DNA of 50,401 nt from Clostridia bacterium (GCA_017550035.1 JAFYLS010000050.1:1-50401); one strand, 5' to 3'; numbered from the stretch's first letter, positions 17,103 to 26,173 are shown. Numbers and translations: made by a program. The notes: a model not told the origin generated them from the sequence alone.

Positions 17103-17993
17103 ATGGCAAAAGAAATTGTTACCATGCACGCAAAGGACATGCGCATGGTCACCGGCCGGCAGAGAATTGGCCGTGTGATGTACCATACGGGCGTATACCT
17201 GTTCCTGCTTGTGATGGCGGGTATTGTGCTCTTTCCCTTCTATTGGATGGTCATCTCGTCCCTCAAGTCTCTGGCAGAATATCGTCTCAGCCGCCCCACC
17301 TTCTTCCCCAAGGTGATCCTGCTGAGCAACTACGTGGACGCATTCACAACCGCCAACCTTGGACGGCTGTTCCTCAACACCATGTATGTGGGTATTGTAT
17401 CCACCATTTTGTCGCTGATCATCACCATTCTGACGGCTTTTGCCTTTGCCCGCCTTGAATTCAAGGGTAAAGAAACGCTTTTTGCCTGCCTGCTTGGCAC
17501 CATGATGATCCCCGGCGAACTGTTCACCATCACCAACTATTCCACGGTGACCAATCTTGGATGGATCAACACCTACACGGTATTGATCGTGCCGTTCCTG
17601 GTAAGTGTATTCTACATTTACCTCCTCCGCCAGAACTTCCTGCAGATTCCCAATGAACTGTACCTGGCTGCCAAGGTAGACGGAACCAGCGATTTCAAGT
17701 ATCTGTGGAAGGTCATGGTGCCTCTGGCACTGCCCACGCTGATCTCCATCACCATTCTTAAGATGATGGGTGCGTGGAACTCCTACATCTGGCCCCGTCT
17801 GGTTGCCAACGATGAAGCGCATCGCATGATCACCAACGGTCTGCGCAATGCCTTTACCGAAACTTCCGGCGATGTGAATTATCCCGTGCAGATGGCTGCT
17901 GTTGCGCTGGTATCTGCACCGCTGTTCCTGGTTTTCATCTTCCTGCGCAAGTACATCATGTCCGGTGTCAGCCGCAGCGGTATCAAGGGTTAA
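17103..17993 (+). CDS. CUT1-type ABC transporter permease (MalG/UgpE-like)
   Basis: 296 residues with six predicted membrane segments. The EAA-like loop is ELYLAAKVDGTSDFKYLWKV (about 181-200), and the first segment ends in the typical PFYWMVISSLKS. Together with the upstream permease it forms the heterodimeric channel. It lies 14 bases after the first permease and about 60 bases before the lipoprotein gene. Confidence 0.92.
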   Translation: MAKEIVTMHAKDMRMVTGRQRIGRVMYHTGVYLFLLVMAGIVLFPFYWMVISSLKSLAEYRLSRPTFFPKVILLSNYVDAFTTANLGRLFLNTMYVGIVSTILSLIITILTAFAFARLEFKGKETLFACLLGTMMIPGELFTITNYSTVTNLGWINTYTVLIVPFLVSVFYIYLLRQNFLQIPNELYLAAKVDGTSDFKYLWKVMVPLALPTLISITILKMMGAWNSYIWPRLVANDEAHRMITNGLRNAFTETSGDVNYPVQMAAVALVSAPLFLVFIFLRKYIMSGVSRSGIKG

Positions 17994-18055
17994 TAGGCTG
18001 CGAAATCGGCCTGTTACATAAAGAAAAAACCTAAATGGAAGGAAGGAAACACTCC

Positions 18056-19552
18056 ATGATGAAGAAGATCCTGGCTCTGCTGCTGGCAGTTGTGCTGTGC
18101 GTTGGTCTCACCGCGTGCTCCGCTCCCAAGCAGCCCGACCCCACCGAAGCTCCCGTTGTGACCGAGGCTCCCACCGAAGCTCCCGTTGTGACCGAAGCTC
18201 CCACCGAAGAACCCGTTGTGACCGAAGCTCCCACCGAAGAACCTGTGGAAGTTGCTTATGATGGCAGCCCCGTGACCATCAAGTTCTACCACACCATGGG
18301 CTCCAACCTGGCCGCCGTGCTCGACGCCTATATCGCCGAGTTCAACGCCATCTATCCCAACATCACCGTGGAATACACCTCTGTTGGCAGCTATGATGAT
18401 GTGCGCGATCAGATTTCTACCGAAATCACCGTGGGCAGCCAGCCCAACATTGCCTACTGCTATCCTGACCATGTGGCCATGTACAACCTGGCCCAGGCTG
18501 TGCAGACCCTGGACACCTACATCGACAGCGCTGCCATGGCTGTGACTGCCGATGGTTCTTATGCTCCTGTGGCTCTGTCTGCTGAACAGAAGGCTGACTT
18601 CATTGAAGGCTACTACAACGAAGGCAAGCAGTTCGGCGATGGTCTGATGTACACTATGCCTCTGAGCAAGTCCACCGAAGTGCTCTACTACAACAAGACC
18701 TTCTTCGATGCCAACAACCTGACCGTGCCCTCCACTTGGGAAGAAATGGAAAAGCTTTGCGCCGCTATTAAGGCCATCGACCCCAACTCCATCCCCCTGG
18801 GCTACGACAGCGAATCCAACTGGTTCATCACCATGTGTGAACAGTACCAGTCTCCCTACACCAGCGCTACCGGTGATCATTTCCTGTTCAACAACGAACA
18901 GAACCGTGCTTTCATCAAGATGTTCCACAACTGGATGAGCAAGGGCTACCTGACCACCCAGAAGCTCTACGGTGCTTACACCTCCGGCCTGTTCACCTCC
19001 ACCGGTGAAACCAAGAGCTACATGTCCATCGGTTCTTCTGCCGGTGCTACCCATCAGCGTCCTGTGGCTGTGGACGGCGTGTATCCCTTCGAAGTGGGCA
19101 TCGCCACCATTCCCCAGGTCAATGCCGACGCTCCCAAGGTTATTTCCCAGGGTCCCAGCGTTTGCATTTTCAAGAAGGCTGATGCCAAGGAAGTGGTTGC
19201 TTCCTGGCTGTTTGTGAAGTTCCTGACCACCACCGTGGAATTCCAGGCTGAATTCTCCATGGCTTCCGGTTATGTGCCCGTGCTCAAGAGCGTTGCCGAA
19301 CATCCCGTGTATGCGGACCGTCTGGCCAAGGCTGACGGCGGCGACAACGTGTCCATGCTGAGCGCCAAGGTCTGTCTGGAACAGGCTGATGCCTACTACA
19401 CCTCTCCTGCTTTCAACGGCTCCTCCGTGGCCCGCGACCAGGTCGGCACCCTGCTCACCACCTGCCTGACCCTGCCCGCTGACGAAAACCTGGATGCCGC
19501 CATCGAAGAAGCTTTCGAAAACGCCATCGAAGAATGCGAATACGCTTTCTAA
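18056..19552 (+). CDS. Extracellular solute-binding lipoprotein of the CUT1 importer
   Basis: 498 residues from ATG 18056, 9 bases after GGAAGG. Lipoprotein signal with the lipobox LTAC (Cys21). A threonine/glutamate/proline-rich linker of 10-residue repeats (about 30-64) separates the lipid anchor from a family-1 binding domain that begins VTIKFYHTMGSNLAAVLDAY and contains NITVEYTSVGSYDD and STEVLYYNKTFFDANNL. The fold binds oligosaccharides or polyol phosphates; the ligand is not evident. It is anchored outside the cell and delivers ligand to the permeases. The linked secreted nuclease raises the possibility of a nucleic-acid-derived ligand (inference). Confidence 0.92.
   Translation: MMKKILALLLAVVLCVGLTACSAPKQPDPTEAPVVTEAPTEAPVVTEAPTEEPVVTEAPTEEPVEVAYDGSPVTIKFYHTMGSNLAAVLDAYIAEFNAIYPNITVEYTSVGSYDDVRDQISTEITVGSQPNIAYCYPDHVAMYNLAQAVQTLDTYIDSAAMAVTADGSYAPVALSAEQKADFIEGYYNEGKQFGDGLMYTMPLSKSTEVLYYNKTFFDANNLTVPSTWEEMEKLCAAIKAIDPNSIPLGYDSESNWFITMCEQYQSPYTSATGDHFLFNNEQNRAFIKMFHNWMSKGYLTTQKLYGAYTSGLFTSTGETKSYMSIGSSAGATHQRPVAVDGVYPFEVGIATIPQVNADAPKVISQGPSVCIFKKADAKEVVASWLFVKFLTTTVEFQAEFSMASGYVPVLKSVAEHPVYADRLAKADGGDNVSMLSAKVCLEQADAYYTSPAFNGSSVARDQVGTLLTTCLTLPADENLDAAIEEAFENAIEECEYAF
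18146..18244 (+). repeat. 30-base tandem repeat in the lipoprotein linker
   Basis: Three in-frame copies (18146-18175, 18176-18205, 18206-18235) plus a partial fourth, coding for EAPVVTEAPT and the variant EEPVVTEAPT. A flexible spacer that can expand or contract in register. Confidence 0.85.
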
Positions 19553-19577
19553 TGGATTTGAAAGCTGACATGACGCT

Positions 19578-20888
19578 ATGAAAAAGACGCTGAAGACATA
19601 TTTGGCGCTTGCTCTCGTCTGTATGCTGCTGATTAGCATCGCGCCTGTGGGTTTGGCGGATAAAGCGGCGGATTATGCCGCCTCTATCCAACTGAACATG
19701 GGCAGCGAAACCGTCAAGCAGCAGGTGACCGTCAAAACCTTCATTGACGGTGACACCGTCCATTTCTTTGTACCTGAAACTGTGGTTCCCTCCGGTGTGC
19801 TGAAGGCCAGGTTCCTGGCCGTCAACACCCCGGAGACCACAGGTCTCGTGGAGGAATATGGAAAACGCGCCTCCCGGTTTACCAGGGAAAAACTGTCCGG
19901 TGCCGAATCCATCATCATTGAATCGGATGATGACCGCTGGAATCTGGATTCCACGGGGGACAGGTACCTGGTTTGGGTCTGGTATAAACCTGCCGGCGCA
20001 AATGAGTACCGCAACTTGAACATCGAGCTTTTGCAAAATGGCCTTGCCAAAGCCAATTCCTCTGCGCAGAACCGCTACGGCAGCATCTGCACGGCAGCGA
20101 TTCAGCAGGCAAAGGATCAGAAACTGAGCATCTACTCCGGTGAAAAGGATCCTGACTTTTACTACGGCGATGCCGTGGAAATGACGGTCAAGGAACTTCG
20201 TGTAAACCCGGAAAAGTACAATGGTGTTAAAGTGGCGTTTAACGGCATCATTGCCATAAACAGCGATAACAGTGTCTACGTGGAGGAATACGACGCGGAG
20301 ACGGATATGTACTACGGGATGGCAGTTTACTATGGCTATGGTCTCAACGGCGCGGGTCTGGAAATTCTCAAAGTGGGCAATGAAGCCCGCATTGTGGGTA
20401 CCCTTCAGTATTACGAAGCCGGCGGCACCTGGCAGGTTTCCGGTCTGAGCTACCGCATGATGCGCCCGGATGATCCGGGAAACATTCAATTGCTCAGTCA
20501 GGGTCACGAAAGCGCGTATGTGCTGACCGAGGCAGATACTTTCCTGAACGGGAAAGTGAAGCTGGAAACGGAAGCGGGGATGGAAGAAAGACCTTATGCC
20601 GAAATGGCCATGAGCACTTCCATCAGTATGAAGGATCTGGTCGTAAAGGAAATCTATACTACCACCGATGCAAGCAGTTCTTCTCAGGGGGCCATGACCA
20701 TGACCTGTGAGCAGAACGGCGCGGTGGTTACGGTACGCACGGGTGTGCTGATGGATGAAAACTTCAAGTTGATCACCCAGGATGCATACCTTGGCAAAAC
20801 CGTGGATATCAAAGGCGTTGTGGACTACTTTGATGGTGAATACCAGATCAAAGTGTTCTCTGCCAGAAATATTACCGTACACGAATAA
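19578..20888 (+). CDS. Secreted staphylococcal-nuclease-like protein with C-terminal OB-fold-like domains
   Basis: 436 residues. A signal peptide (1-27, ending VGLA-DKA) is followed by a thermonuclease domain (about 50-188): FIDGDTV (D57, D59), ARFLAVNTPE with R78 and E86 where catalytic Arg35 and Glu43 of staphylococcal nuclease lie, and TGDRYL with R129 as the likely Arg87 equivalent. The usual aspartate of VDTPE is asparagine here. Two OB-fold-like domains follow (about 199-295 and 345-436), a layout that recalls Bacillus YhcR. It is probably exported and cuts DNA or RNA outside the cell. The ribosome binding site is weak; the gene is 25 bases after the importer lipoprotein. Confidence 0.85.
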   Translation: MKKTLKTYLALALVCMLLISIAPVGLADKAADYAASIQLNMGSETVKQQVTVKTFIDGDTVHFFVPETVVPSGVLKARFLAVNTPETTGLVEEYGKRASRFTREKLSGAESIIIESDDDRWNLDSTGDRYLVWVWYKPAGANEYRNLNIELLQNGLAKANSSAQNRYGSICTAAIQQAKDQKLSIYSGEKDPDFYYGDAVEMTVKELRVNPEKYNGVKVAFNGIIAINSDNSVYVEEYDAETDMYYGMAVYYGYGLNGAGLEILKVGNEARIVGTLQYYEAGGTWQVSGLSYRMMRPDDPGNIQLLSQGHESAYVLTEADTFLNGKVKLETEAGMEERPYAEMAMSTSISMKDLVVKEIYTTTDASSSSQGAMTMTCEQNGAVVTVRTGVLMDENFKLITQDAYLGKTVDIKGVVDYFDGEYQIKVFSARNITVHE

Positions 20889-20914
20889 TGAATTTGAAGA
20901 AGGAGCCGATCAAC

Positions 20915-22912
20915 ATGAAAAAGTTCGTTTCTCTTCTCGTAGCGCTCATGCTGTGCGTCAGCCTGTTCGCTCCTGCGATGGCTGAAGAAGCCGGCAATCC
21001 CGATCTGAGCGCTGCCAAGTCTTACCTGAACCTGATGTACAAGAGCCCCAAGCGCGGCGAACCCACCACCACCGCTGCTGACTACCAGGTGATCGGCGTG
21101 TTCCCCGTCAATGGCGTGGAATATGTGATCGAATGGACCGCTGACTCTGACACCATCAAGGTGGAAGTCGGCGATGACAAGATGGTTACCATCAATGTGG
21201 ATGAAACCAACCCCGAAGAAGTGTTCTACAAGCTGACCGCTACCATCAAGGATGAAGCCGGCAACGTGGAAACCATTTCTTTCGACCGCAAGGTTCCCGC
21301 TTCCCTGAACGGCCTGAGCTATGCTCAGATCGTGGACCAGGCTTACACCGTGCAGGACGGCGAAACCCTGGATAAGGTGTTCCGCCTCTACGGCACCGTG
21401 ACCAAGATCGACACTGCCTGGAGCGCTGATTACAAGAACATCACCGTGACCATCGCCGTGGAAGGCAAGGAAGACATGCCCATCATGTGCTACCGTCTGT
21501 CCGGTGAAGGCGCTGAAAACCTGCAGGTTGGCGATGCCATCACCGTGGAAGGCAAGTTCACCAACTACAAGGGCACCATCGAATATGCTCAGGGCTGCCA
21601 GCTGATCGGCTACGGCGAAATCATCAGCCAGCAGGCCACTCTGGATGCCGGCTATGCGCTGCTGGATGGCGAAAAGCTGGCTACTCCCGCTGTGCTGACC
21701 GGCGTTGTGACTAAGGTTGACACCGCCTGGAGCGAAGAATACAAGAACATCACCGTGACCATCGTGTGCGATGGCAAGACCGAACAGCCCATCATGTGCT
21801 ACCGTCTGTCCGGTGAAGGCGCTGCTGAACTGGCTGAAGGTTCTGAAATCGCCGTGGTTGGCACCATCAAGAACTACAAGGGCACCATCGAATTCGACGC
21901 CGGCTGCAAGCTGATCCCCGTAGAAGCTGTGAAGGATGTTCGCACTCTGCTGAACGCCTACACCGTTGCCGAAGGCGAATCTCAGGCTGAAGCTTGCACT
22001 CTGACCGGCGTGATCTCCAAGATCGACACCGCCTGGAGCGAAGAATACAAGAACATCACCGTGACCATCGAAGTGGCCGGCCTCACCGACTATCCCTTCA
22101 TGTGCTATCGTCTGGCTGGCGAAGGCGCTGCCGAACTGGCTGTGGGCGACACCATCACCGCTACCGGTACTGTGAAGAACTACAAGGGCACCATCGAATT
22201 CGATGCCGGCTGCACGCTGGATGCCGTTGTGAAGGGCGCTGCTGAAGAAGCTGCTGCTGAAGAAGCTGTCACCGAAGAAGTGGTTGAAGAAGTTGCTGCT
22301 GAACCTGTGACCAACCATGCCGATTATATCGCTGCCGAGCTGGAAGTTCCTGTGGCAATCGAAATGTACGTGCAGGATCATCAGTCCTGGTGGGACAACA
22401 AGATCACCGTGTACGCTGCTGATCAGGACGGCGCCTATTTCATCTATGAAATGGCCTGCTCCGAAGAAGATGCGCAGAAACTGGTTCCCGGCACCAAGAT
22501 CGCTGTGGAAGGCTTCAAGGGCGCCTGGGCTGGCGAAGTGGAAATTATGGACGCTACCTTTACCTTCGTTGAAGGCGGCGACACCTATGTGGCTGAACCC
22601 GCTGATGTGACCGAACTGCTGGGCACCGAAGAACTGATCAACCATCAGAATGAAAAGGTTCTGTTCAAGGGTCTGGAAGTTGTGTCCATCACCTATAAGA
22701 ACGACGAACCCGGCGATGACATCTACGTAAAGGTTGCCAAGGATGGCGCTGAATATGACTTCTGCGTGGAACGCTACCTGACCGGTCCCGAAACCGAAGT
22801 GTACGCTGCTGTGGGCGCTCTGACCGCTGGCAACGTGATCGACGTGGAAGGCTTCCTGTACTGGTACGAAGGCGTGAACACTCACATCACTGCTGTGACT
22901 GTCGCCGAATAA
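20915..22912 (+). CDS. Secreted protein with tandem OB-fold-like repeats
   Basis: 665 residues from ATG 20915, 10 bases after AAGAAGGAG; the frame also opens at 20888, without a site. Signal peptide about 1-23 (AMA-EE). Domains in order: an Ig-like segment (about 40-135); three near-identical OB-fold-like repeats of 102-103 residues (about 143-440) carrying TAWSEEYKNITVTI, MCYRLSGEGA and NYKGTIEFDAGC; an alanine/glutamate-rich linker (about 445-465); and two more OB-like segments. No membrane anchor or sorting signal is seen. OB folds often bind nucleic acid or oligosaccharide. Direct co-transcription with a secreted nuclease suggests binding or presenting its substrate. I do not recognise a named family. 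Confidence 0.8.
   Translation: MKKFVSLLVALMLCVSLFAPAMAEEAGNPDLSAAKSYLNLMYKSPKRGEPTTTAADYQVIGVFPVNGVEYVIEWTADSDTIKVEVGDDKMVTINVDETNPEEVFYKLTATIKDEAGNVETISFDRKVPASLNGLSYAQIVDQAYTVQDGETLDKVFRLYGTVTKIDTAWSADYKNITVTIAVEGKEDMPIMCYRLSGEGAENLQVGDAITVEGKFTNYKGTIEYAQGCQLIGYGEIISQQATLDAGYALLDGEKLATPAVLTGVVTKVDTAWSEEYKNITVTIVCDGKTEQPIMCYRLSGEGAAELAEGSEIAVVGTIKNYKGTIEFDAGCKLIPVEAVKDVRTLLNAYTVAEGESQAEACTLTGVISKIDTAWSEEYKNITVTIEVAGLTDYPFMCYRLAGEGAAELAVGDTITATGTVKNYKGTIEFDAGCTLDAVVKGAAEEAAAEEAVTEEVVEEVAAEPVTNHADYIAAELEVPVAIEMYVQDHQSWWDNKITVYAADQDGAYFIYEMACSEEDAQKLVPGTKIAVEGFKGAWAGEVEIMDATFTFVEGGDTYVAEPADVTELLGTEELINHQNEKVLFKGLEVVSITYKNDEPGDDIYVKVAKDGAEYDFCVERYLTGPETEVYAAVGALTAGNVIDVEGFLYWYEGVNTHITAVTVAE
21341..22231 (+). 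repeat. Three tandem OB-fold-like coding repeats of about 306-309 bases
   Basis: Units begin near 21341, 21650 and 21956. Long stretches around the TAWSEEYKNITVTI codons (near 21410, 21719 and 22025) are nearly identical at DNA level, showing recent duplication or gene conversion. Confidence 0.85.
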
Positions 22913-22928
22913 TCCAACATGCTAAATG

Positions 22929-22956
22929 GGCCGTATCCGAAAGGATACGGCCTTTT
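22929..22956 (+). terminator. Intrinsic terminator of the importer-nuclease operon
   Basis: Perfect 10-base stem GGCCGTATCC / GGATACGGCC with a GAAA tetraloop (22939-22942), then TTTT. It is the first strong terminator after 14090, supporting one long transcription unit. Confidence 0.93.
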
Positions 22957-22981
22957 CATTTTCTTTCCTTTACAACGAAAG

Positions 22982-23010
22982 TTGACAAAACAACATATAT
23001 GTGATATGAT
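22982..23010 (+). promoter_or_regulatory. Sigma-A promoter of the first DegV gene
   Basis: -35 TTGACA (22982-22987), 17 bases, -10 TATGAT (23005-23010) with TGA before it (extended -10). The leader is about 85 bases. Confidence 0.85.
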
Positions 23011-23100
23011 GTACAAGTTGATGTATCAACATAGATTGAGAATCAGGAACAGTGACTTAATGGATTTGTGCTGATTTGCAAAAACAGAAAGTGAGAAAAC

Positions 23101-23940
23101 ATGAAAGTGAGAATTATTTGTGATTCTACAGCCGATTTGATTCCGGATATCAAAAAGAAGCTGCACCTTGTGCCGCTGACTGTACACTTTGGTGATGAAG
23201 AGTACATTGACGGGGTAACCATTGATCACCATGGCTTTTATGAAAAACTGGTGGAAACGGATGTACATCCTACCACCAGCCAGGCAATTCCTGAAGACTT
23301 TGCAGCGGCGTTTCGGCAGGTGCAGGAAGCAGGGGAGAGCGCAGTGGTCATCACGGTATCTTCCAAATTTTCCGGTACGTATCAAAGCGCCATGATTGCA
23401 GCAGCGGATTTTGAAAACATCCATGTGGTGGACAGCGGCAGCGTAGCGATCGGCGCGGGTATTCTGGCAGAATATGCGCTGACGCTGCAGGAGGAGGGGT
23501 TGTCCGCTGCGGATATAGCTGCCCGGCTGGAAACAGCGAAGGAGCGAATCGTCATCGTTGCGCTGGTCAATACATTGGAGTATTTGAAGCGCAGCGGAAG
23601 AATTTCCAAAGGCATTGCCCTTGCAGGGACTGTGCTGAACATCAAACCTGTACTGTCTGTGATTCATGGGGAAATCAGCTTGTTGGGCCAGGCAAGAGGG
23701 TCCAAGCAGGGCAACAATCTGCTGGTACAGGAGATTGGAAAAGCCGGAGGCGTGGATTTTACCATGCCTGTGCTGCTGGGATATACGGGACTTTCGGATG
23801 CCCTGCTGCAGAAATATATTGAAGACAGCCGCTTCATCTGGCAGGAAGGACTGGATGACGTTCGTTATACCACTATTGGCAGCGTGATTGGCACCCATGT
23901 GGGCCCCGGTGCCATCGCAGCGGCGTTTTTTAGAAAATGA
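23101..23940 (+). CDS. DegV-family fatty-acid-binding protein (copy 1)
   Basis: 279 residues. DegV hallmarks: IICDSTADLIPD at the N-terminus, TTSQAIPEDF, and SSKFSGTYQSA, the loops that hold the fatty-acid carboxylate; GTHVGPGAIAAAF closes the protein. Family members of the FakB type carry fatty acids to the kinase FakA for use in phospholipid synthesis. No fakA gene is in the window. Single-gene unit with its own promoter and a terminator shared with the convergent DHH pair. Confidence 0.9.
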   Translation: MKVRIICDSTADLIPDIKKKLHLVPLTVHFGDEEYIDGVTIDHHGFYEKLVETDVHPTTSQAIPEDFAAAFRQVQEAGESAVVITVSSKFSGTYQSAMIAAADFENIHVVDSGSVAIGAGILAEYALTLQEEGLSAADIAARLETAKERIVIVALVNTLEYLKRSGRISKGIALAGTVLNIKPVLSVIHGEISLLGQARGSKQGNNLLVQEIGKAGGVDFTMPVLLGYTGLSDALLQKYIEDSRFIWQEGLDDVRYTTIGSVIGTHVGPGAIAAAFFRK

Positions 23941-23960
23941 CCGTGATTTATCTACCGAAT

Positions 23961-23992
23961 GAAAAGAGCATCTGATTGCAGATGCTCTTTTC
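23961..23992. terminator. Bidirectional intrinsic terminator
   Basis: GAAAAGAGCATCTG (23961-23974) and its complement (23979-23992) around an ATTG loop. A- and T-rich ends on both sides serve the convergent DegV and DHH genes. Confidence 0.9.
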
Positions 23993-24030
23993 GATGTGAT
24001 ATTTTCGGATGCTGTTATTGGATAAGAGGA

Positions 24031-25038
24031 TTACAACCAGCCGGTATGGCTTTCCTTGTAGGCTTTGATGTGGTCATCAGCATCCCGGATGAGCGCTTCC
24101 ATTTCCTCTTTGCTGTAAACGGTAGCGCCGCTGGCACAGGCGTGACCGCCGCCGTGATATTTTTCCGCAATGTGGTTGATCGAGGCAAAGCGGGAGCGGA
24201 GACGCACGCGGATGGTATGATCCTGTGTATTCTCAATGAAAGCCAGCCAGCACAGGCAGCCCTTGATGGCATCCATGTAGGAAACACAGGCGCTGGCACT
24301 TTCAAAGTCCAGATCAAAAGCCTGCTGCATTTCATGGCTGATGAAGATATAGGCTACGCCATGATCTGTCATCTGCATCTGCTGATACACATGGGATTTG
24401 AACTTCAGCGTTTCAAAATTCTGCAGATACAGGTGTGCATACAGCGTTTCGGTATCAATGCCCTGATCCAGAAGTGCGGCGGCATAACGCAGAGTATCGC
24501 CGCTGACACCGTCATAACGGAAACGTCCGGAATCCGTGACCATACCGGTATAGATATGGGCAGCGCTGTCCCGGTCGATTTTTACATCGTTCTTCAACGT
24601 GACAAAAAACTTGGCAATCATTTCGCAGGCAGAGGAAGCGTCTTCTTCCACCCAGTTGATGACGCCGTAGGGTTCCCGCTCCAGATGATGGTCGATCTTG
24701 ATGATCTCTTTGCAAAGCGCAAACTTTTTATTGGAAATTCGGTCCGTAGTAGCGGTATCAATGACAATGCCCAGAGCATCGTGGTACATTTCGTCCGCAA
24801 CGGGCGCATCGTCTTCTCCCATGAAGGAAAGAAAATCACTCTTCTGTTCGTCGATCAGGTATACTTCTTTTTCAGGAAATGTGTTCAGAATGATGCCCTT
24901 CATGCCCTTGGTGGAGCCTACACAATCGCCATCCGGACGGATATGGCGAAAGAGCATGATGCGGTCATACGCCTTGATTTTTTCATAAATGGCGCAGATT
25001 ATCTGATGGGTCATATTTCCGCTCAAATTTTCACTCAT
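24031..25038 (-). CDS. DHH/DHHA1 phosphoesterase, NrnA-like (copy 2)
   Basis: 335 residues. DHH motifs in order: RHIRPDGDCVGS (about 31-42), VIDTATTDR, KIDHHLER and TDSGRFRYDG; the DHHA1 part ends in GGGHACASGAT. The family includes NrnA, which degrades nano-RNA (2-5 nucleotides) and dephosphorylates pAp, and GdpP-like and RecJ relatives. This is a stand-alone cytoplasmic form with manganese ligands intact. Its start overlaps the stop of the upstream paralogue by 4 bases (ATGA), so the two are coupled. Confidence 0.88.
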   Translation of the reverse strand: MSENLSGNMTHQIICAIYEKIKAYDRIMLFRHIRPDGDCVGSTKGMKGIILNTFPEKEVYLIDEQKSDFLSFMGEDDAPVADEMYHDALGIVIDTATTDRISNKKFALCKEIIKIDHHLEREPYGVINWVEEDASSACEMIAKFFVTLKNDVKIDRDSAAHIYTGMVTDSGRFRYDGVSGDTLRYAAALLDQGIDTETLYAHLYLQNFETLKFKSHVYQQMQMTDHGVAYIFISHEMQQAFDLDFESASACVSYMDAIKGCLCWLAFIENTQDHTIRVRLRSRFASINHIAEKYHGGGHACASGATVYSKEEMEALIRDADDHIKAYKESHTGWL

Positions 25039-25976
25039 GTATTTTCACCTGCCAGTTTATCCAGATCATGCAGCATCTGCATGGCTTCTTCTTTATTATT
25101 TACGGTTGCTCCGCTGGCTTTCATGTGGCCGCCGCCGCCATACTTCACTGCAATGGGGTTGATGTTCTGCTTGGATGAGCGCAGTTCGCACAATATACCG
25201 TTTTCTGTTTCCGTGAAGTTTACCCAGATATTCACGCCTTTGATATCCGCCATAGTATTGACCATACCGCGGGAGATGGAGAACGTGGATACATTCAGCG
25301 CCTGCAGCTCCTCCTGCGTAGTATAGATATAACCTACGCGGTTGGGGGTAAACTGAATTTTCAGTACGAATTGAGCGCGCAGGCGGGCCTGTTCAAAATC
25401 TGCAGCGTACAGGTTCTGGTAAACTTCATTCAGGTCAAAGGCATTGCGGAGCAGATGGGCGGCGCGCAGAAAGGTTTTTTCGGAAGTGGAATCATAGCGG
25501 AAACGGCCGGAATCCGTGACCATGCCGGTATACAGAGACTTGGCTGCAACCGGCGTCAGGGAAAGGTTTTGTTCCATGGCCAGAGCTGTGATCAGGCTGC
25601 AGCAGCTTTCGGCAGAAGAATCCACCACTTCCGCGGGCGCAATGGTTTCGCAGAACAGATGATGATCGATGCGGCACAGCGCGGCTGCTGTCTTATAGCG
25701 TTCATCGCTGATCAGGTGGCTGGCAGACGTGTCCAAAACAATGGCCAGCGCGGATTCGTATTCGCTGTCATCTACTACATCCATCACGCTGTCATCCATA
25801 AAATCAAAGCGTCCGGCTTCATCGCCGACGGCGTACACTTTTTTTTCGGGGAAATTGTGCATGAGCAGATGCTTCAGACCAATCTGGCTGCCAAGGGCAT
25901 CGCCATCCGGGTTTTTATGGCGGTGAATGATAATGGTGTTATAGGACCGGATTAATTCCATGATTTTTTCAAACAT
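25035..25976 (-). CDS. DHH/DHHA1 phosphoesterase, NrnA-like (copy 1)
   Basis: 313 residues, the usual NrnA length. Motifs: IHRHKNPDGDALGS, IVLDTSASHL, CRIDHHLF, MVTDSGRFRYDS and, near the end, GGGGHMKASGAT. It is related to the next gene along its whole length but clearly divergent, so this is an old duplication. AAGGAAACC precedes the ATG by about 9 bases. Both copies keep the DHH ligands, so both are probably active, perhaps on different short oligonucleotides or on cyclic dinucleotide products. Confidence 0.88.
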   Translation of the reverse strand: MFEKIMELIRSYNTIIIHRHKNPDGDALGSQIGLKHLLMHNFPEKKVYAVGDEAGRFDFMDDSVMDVVDDSEYESALAIVLDTSASHLISDERYKTAAALCRIDHHLFCETIAPAEVVDSSAESCCSLITALAMEQNLSLTPVAAKSLYTGMVTDSGRFRYDSTSEKTFLRAAHLLRNAFDLNEVYQNLYAADFEQARLRAQFVLKIQFTPNRVGYIYTTQEELQALNVSTFSISRGMVNTMADIKGVNIWVNFTETENGILCELRSSKQNINPIAVKYGGGGHMKASGATVNNKEEAMQMLHDLDKLAGENT

Positions 25977-26017
25977 AAGCTGGTTTCCTTATTCGTGAAA
26001 AGTATTTTCCATGTACC

Positions 26018-26046
26018 ATTATACATGATGGCAGCCGTTTCTTCAA
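26018..26046 (-). promoter_or_regulatory. Sigma-A promoter of the tandem DHH operon
   Basis: Minus strand -35 TTGAAG (26041-26046), 17 bases, -10 TATAAT (26018-26023). Confidence 0.75.
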
Positions 26047-26123
26047 TTGTTTCTGAGAAATCCTCAGAAAGGGGGAAAGTGTAACAAATTTTCGTAAGAT
26101 GTATAAACAAACGGGTACTTCTG

Positions 26124-26132
26124 TGTTATAAT
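26124..26132 (+). promoter_or_regulatory. Extended -10 promoter of the second DegV gene
   Basis: TGT followed by TATAAT (26127-26132). No good -35 is seen at 16-18 bases, as is usual for TGn promoters. The start is near 26139, about 35 bases before the ATG. Confidence 0.55.
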
Positions 26133-26173
26133 AAGCACGGTATCAATTGTACCGCCCAAAGCTGGAGGATTTT

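Noticed and set aside
20825-22885. 686-codon open frame antisense to the OB-repeat gene
   Set aside because: It mirrors the repeats of the sense gene and has no plausible start site; the sense protein has a signal peptide and domains.
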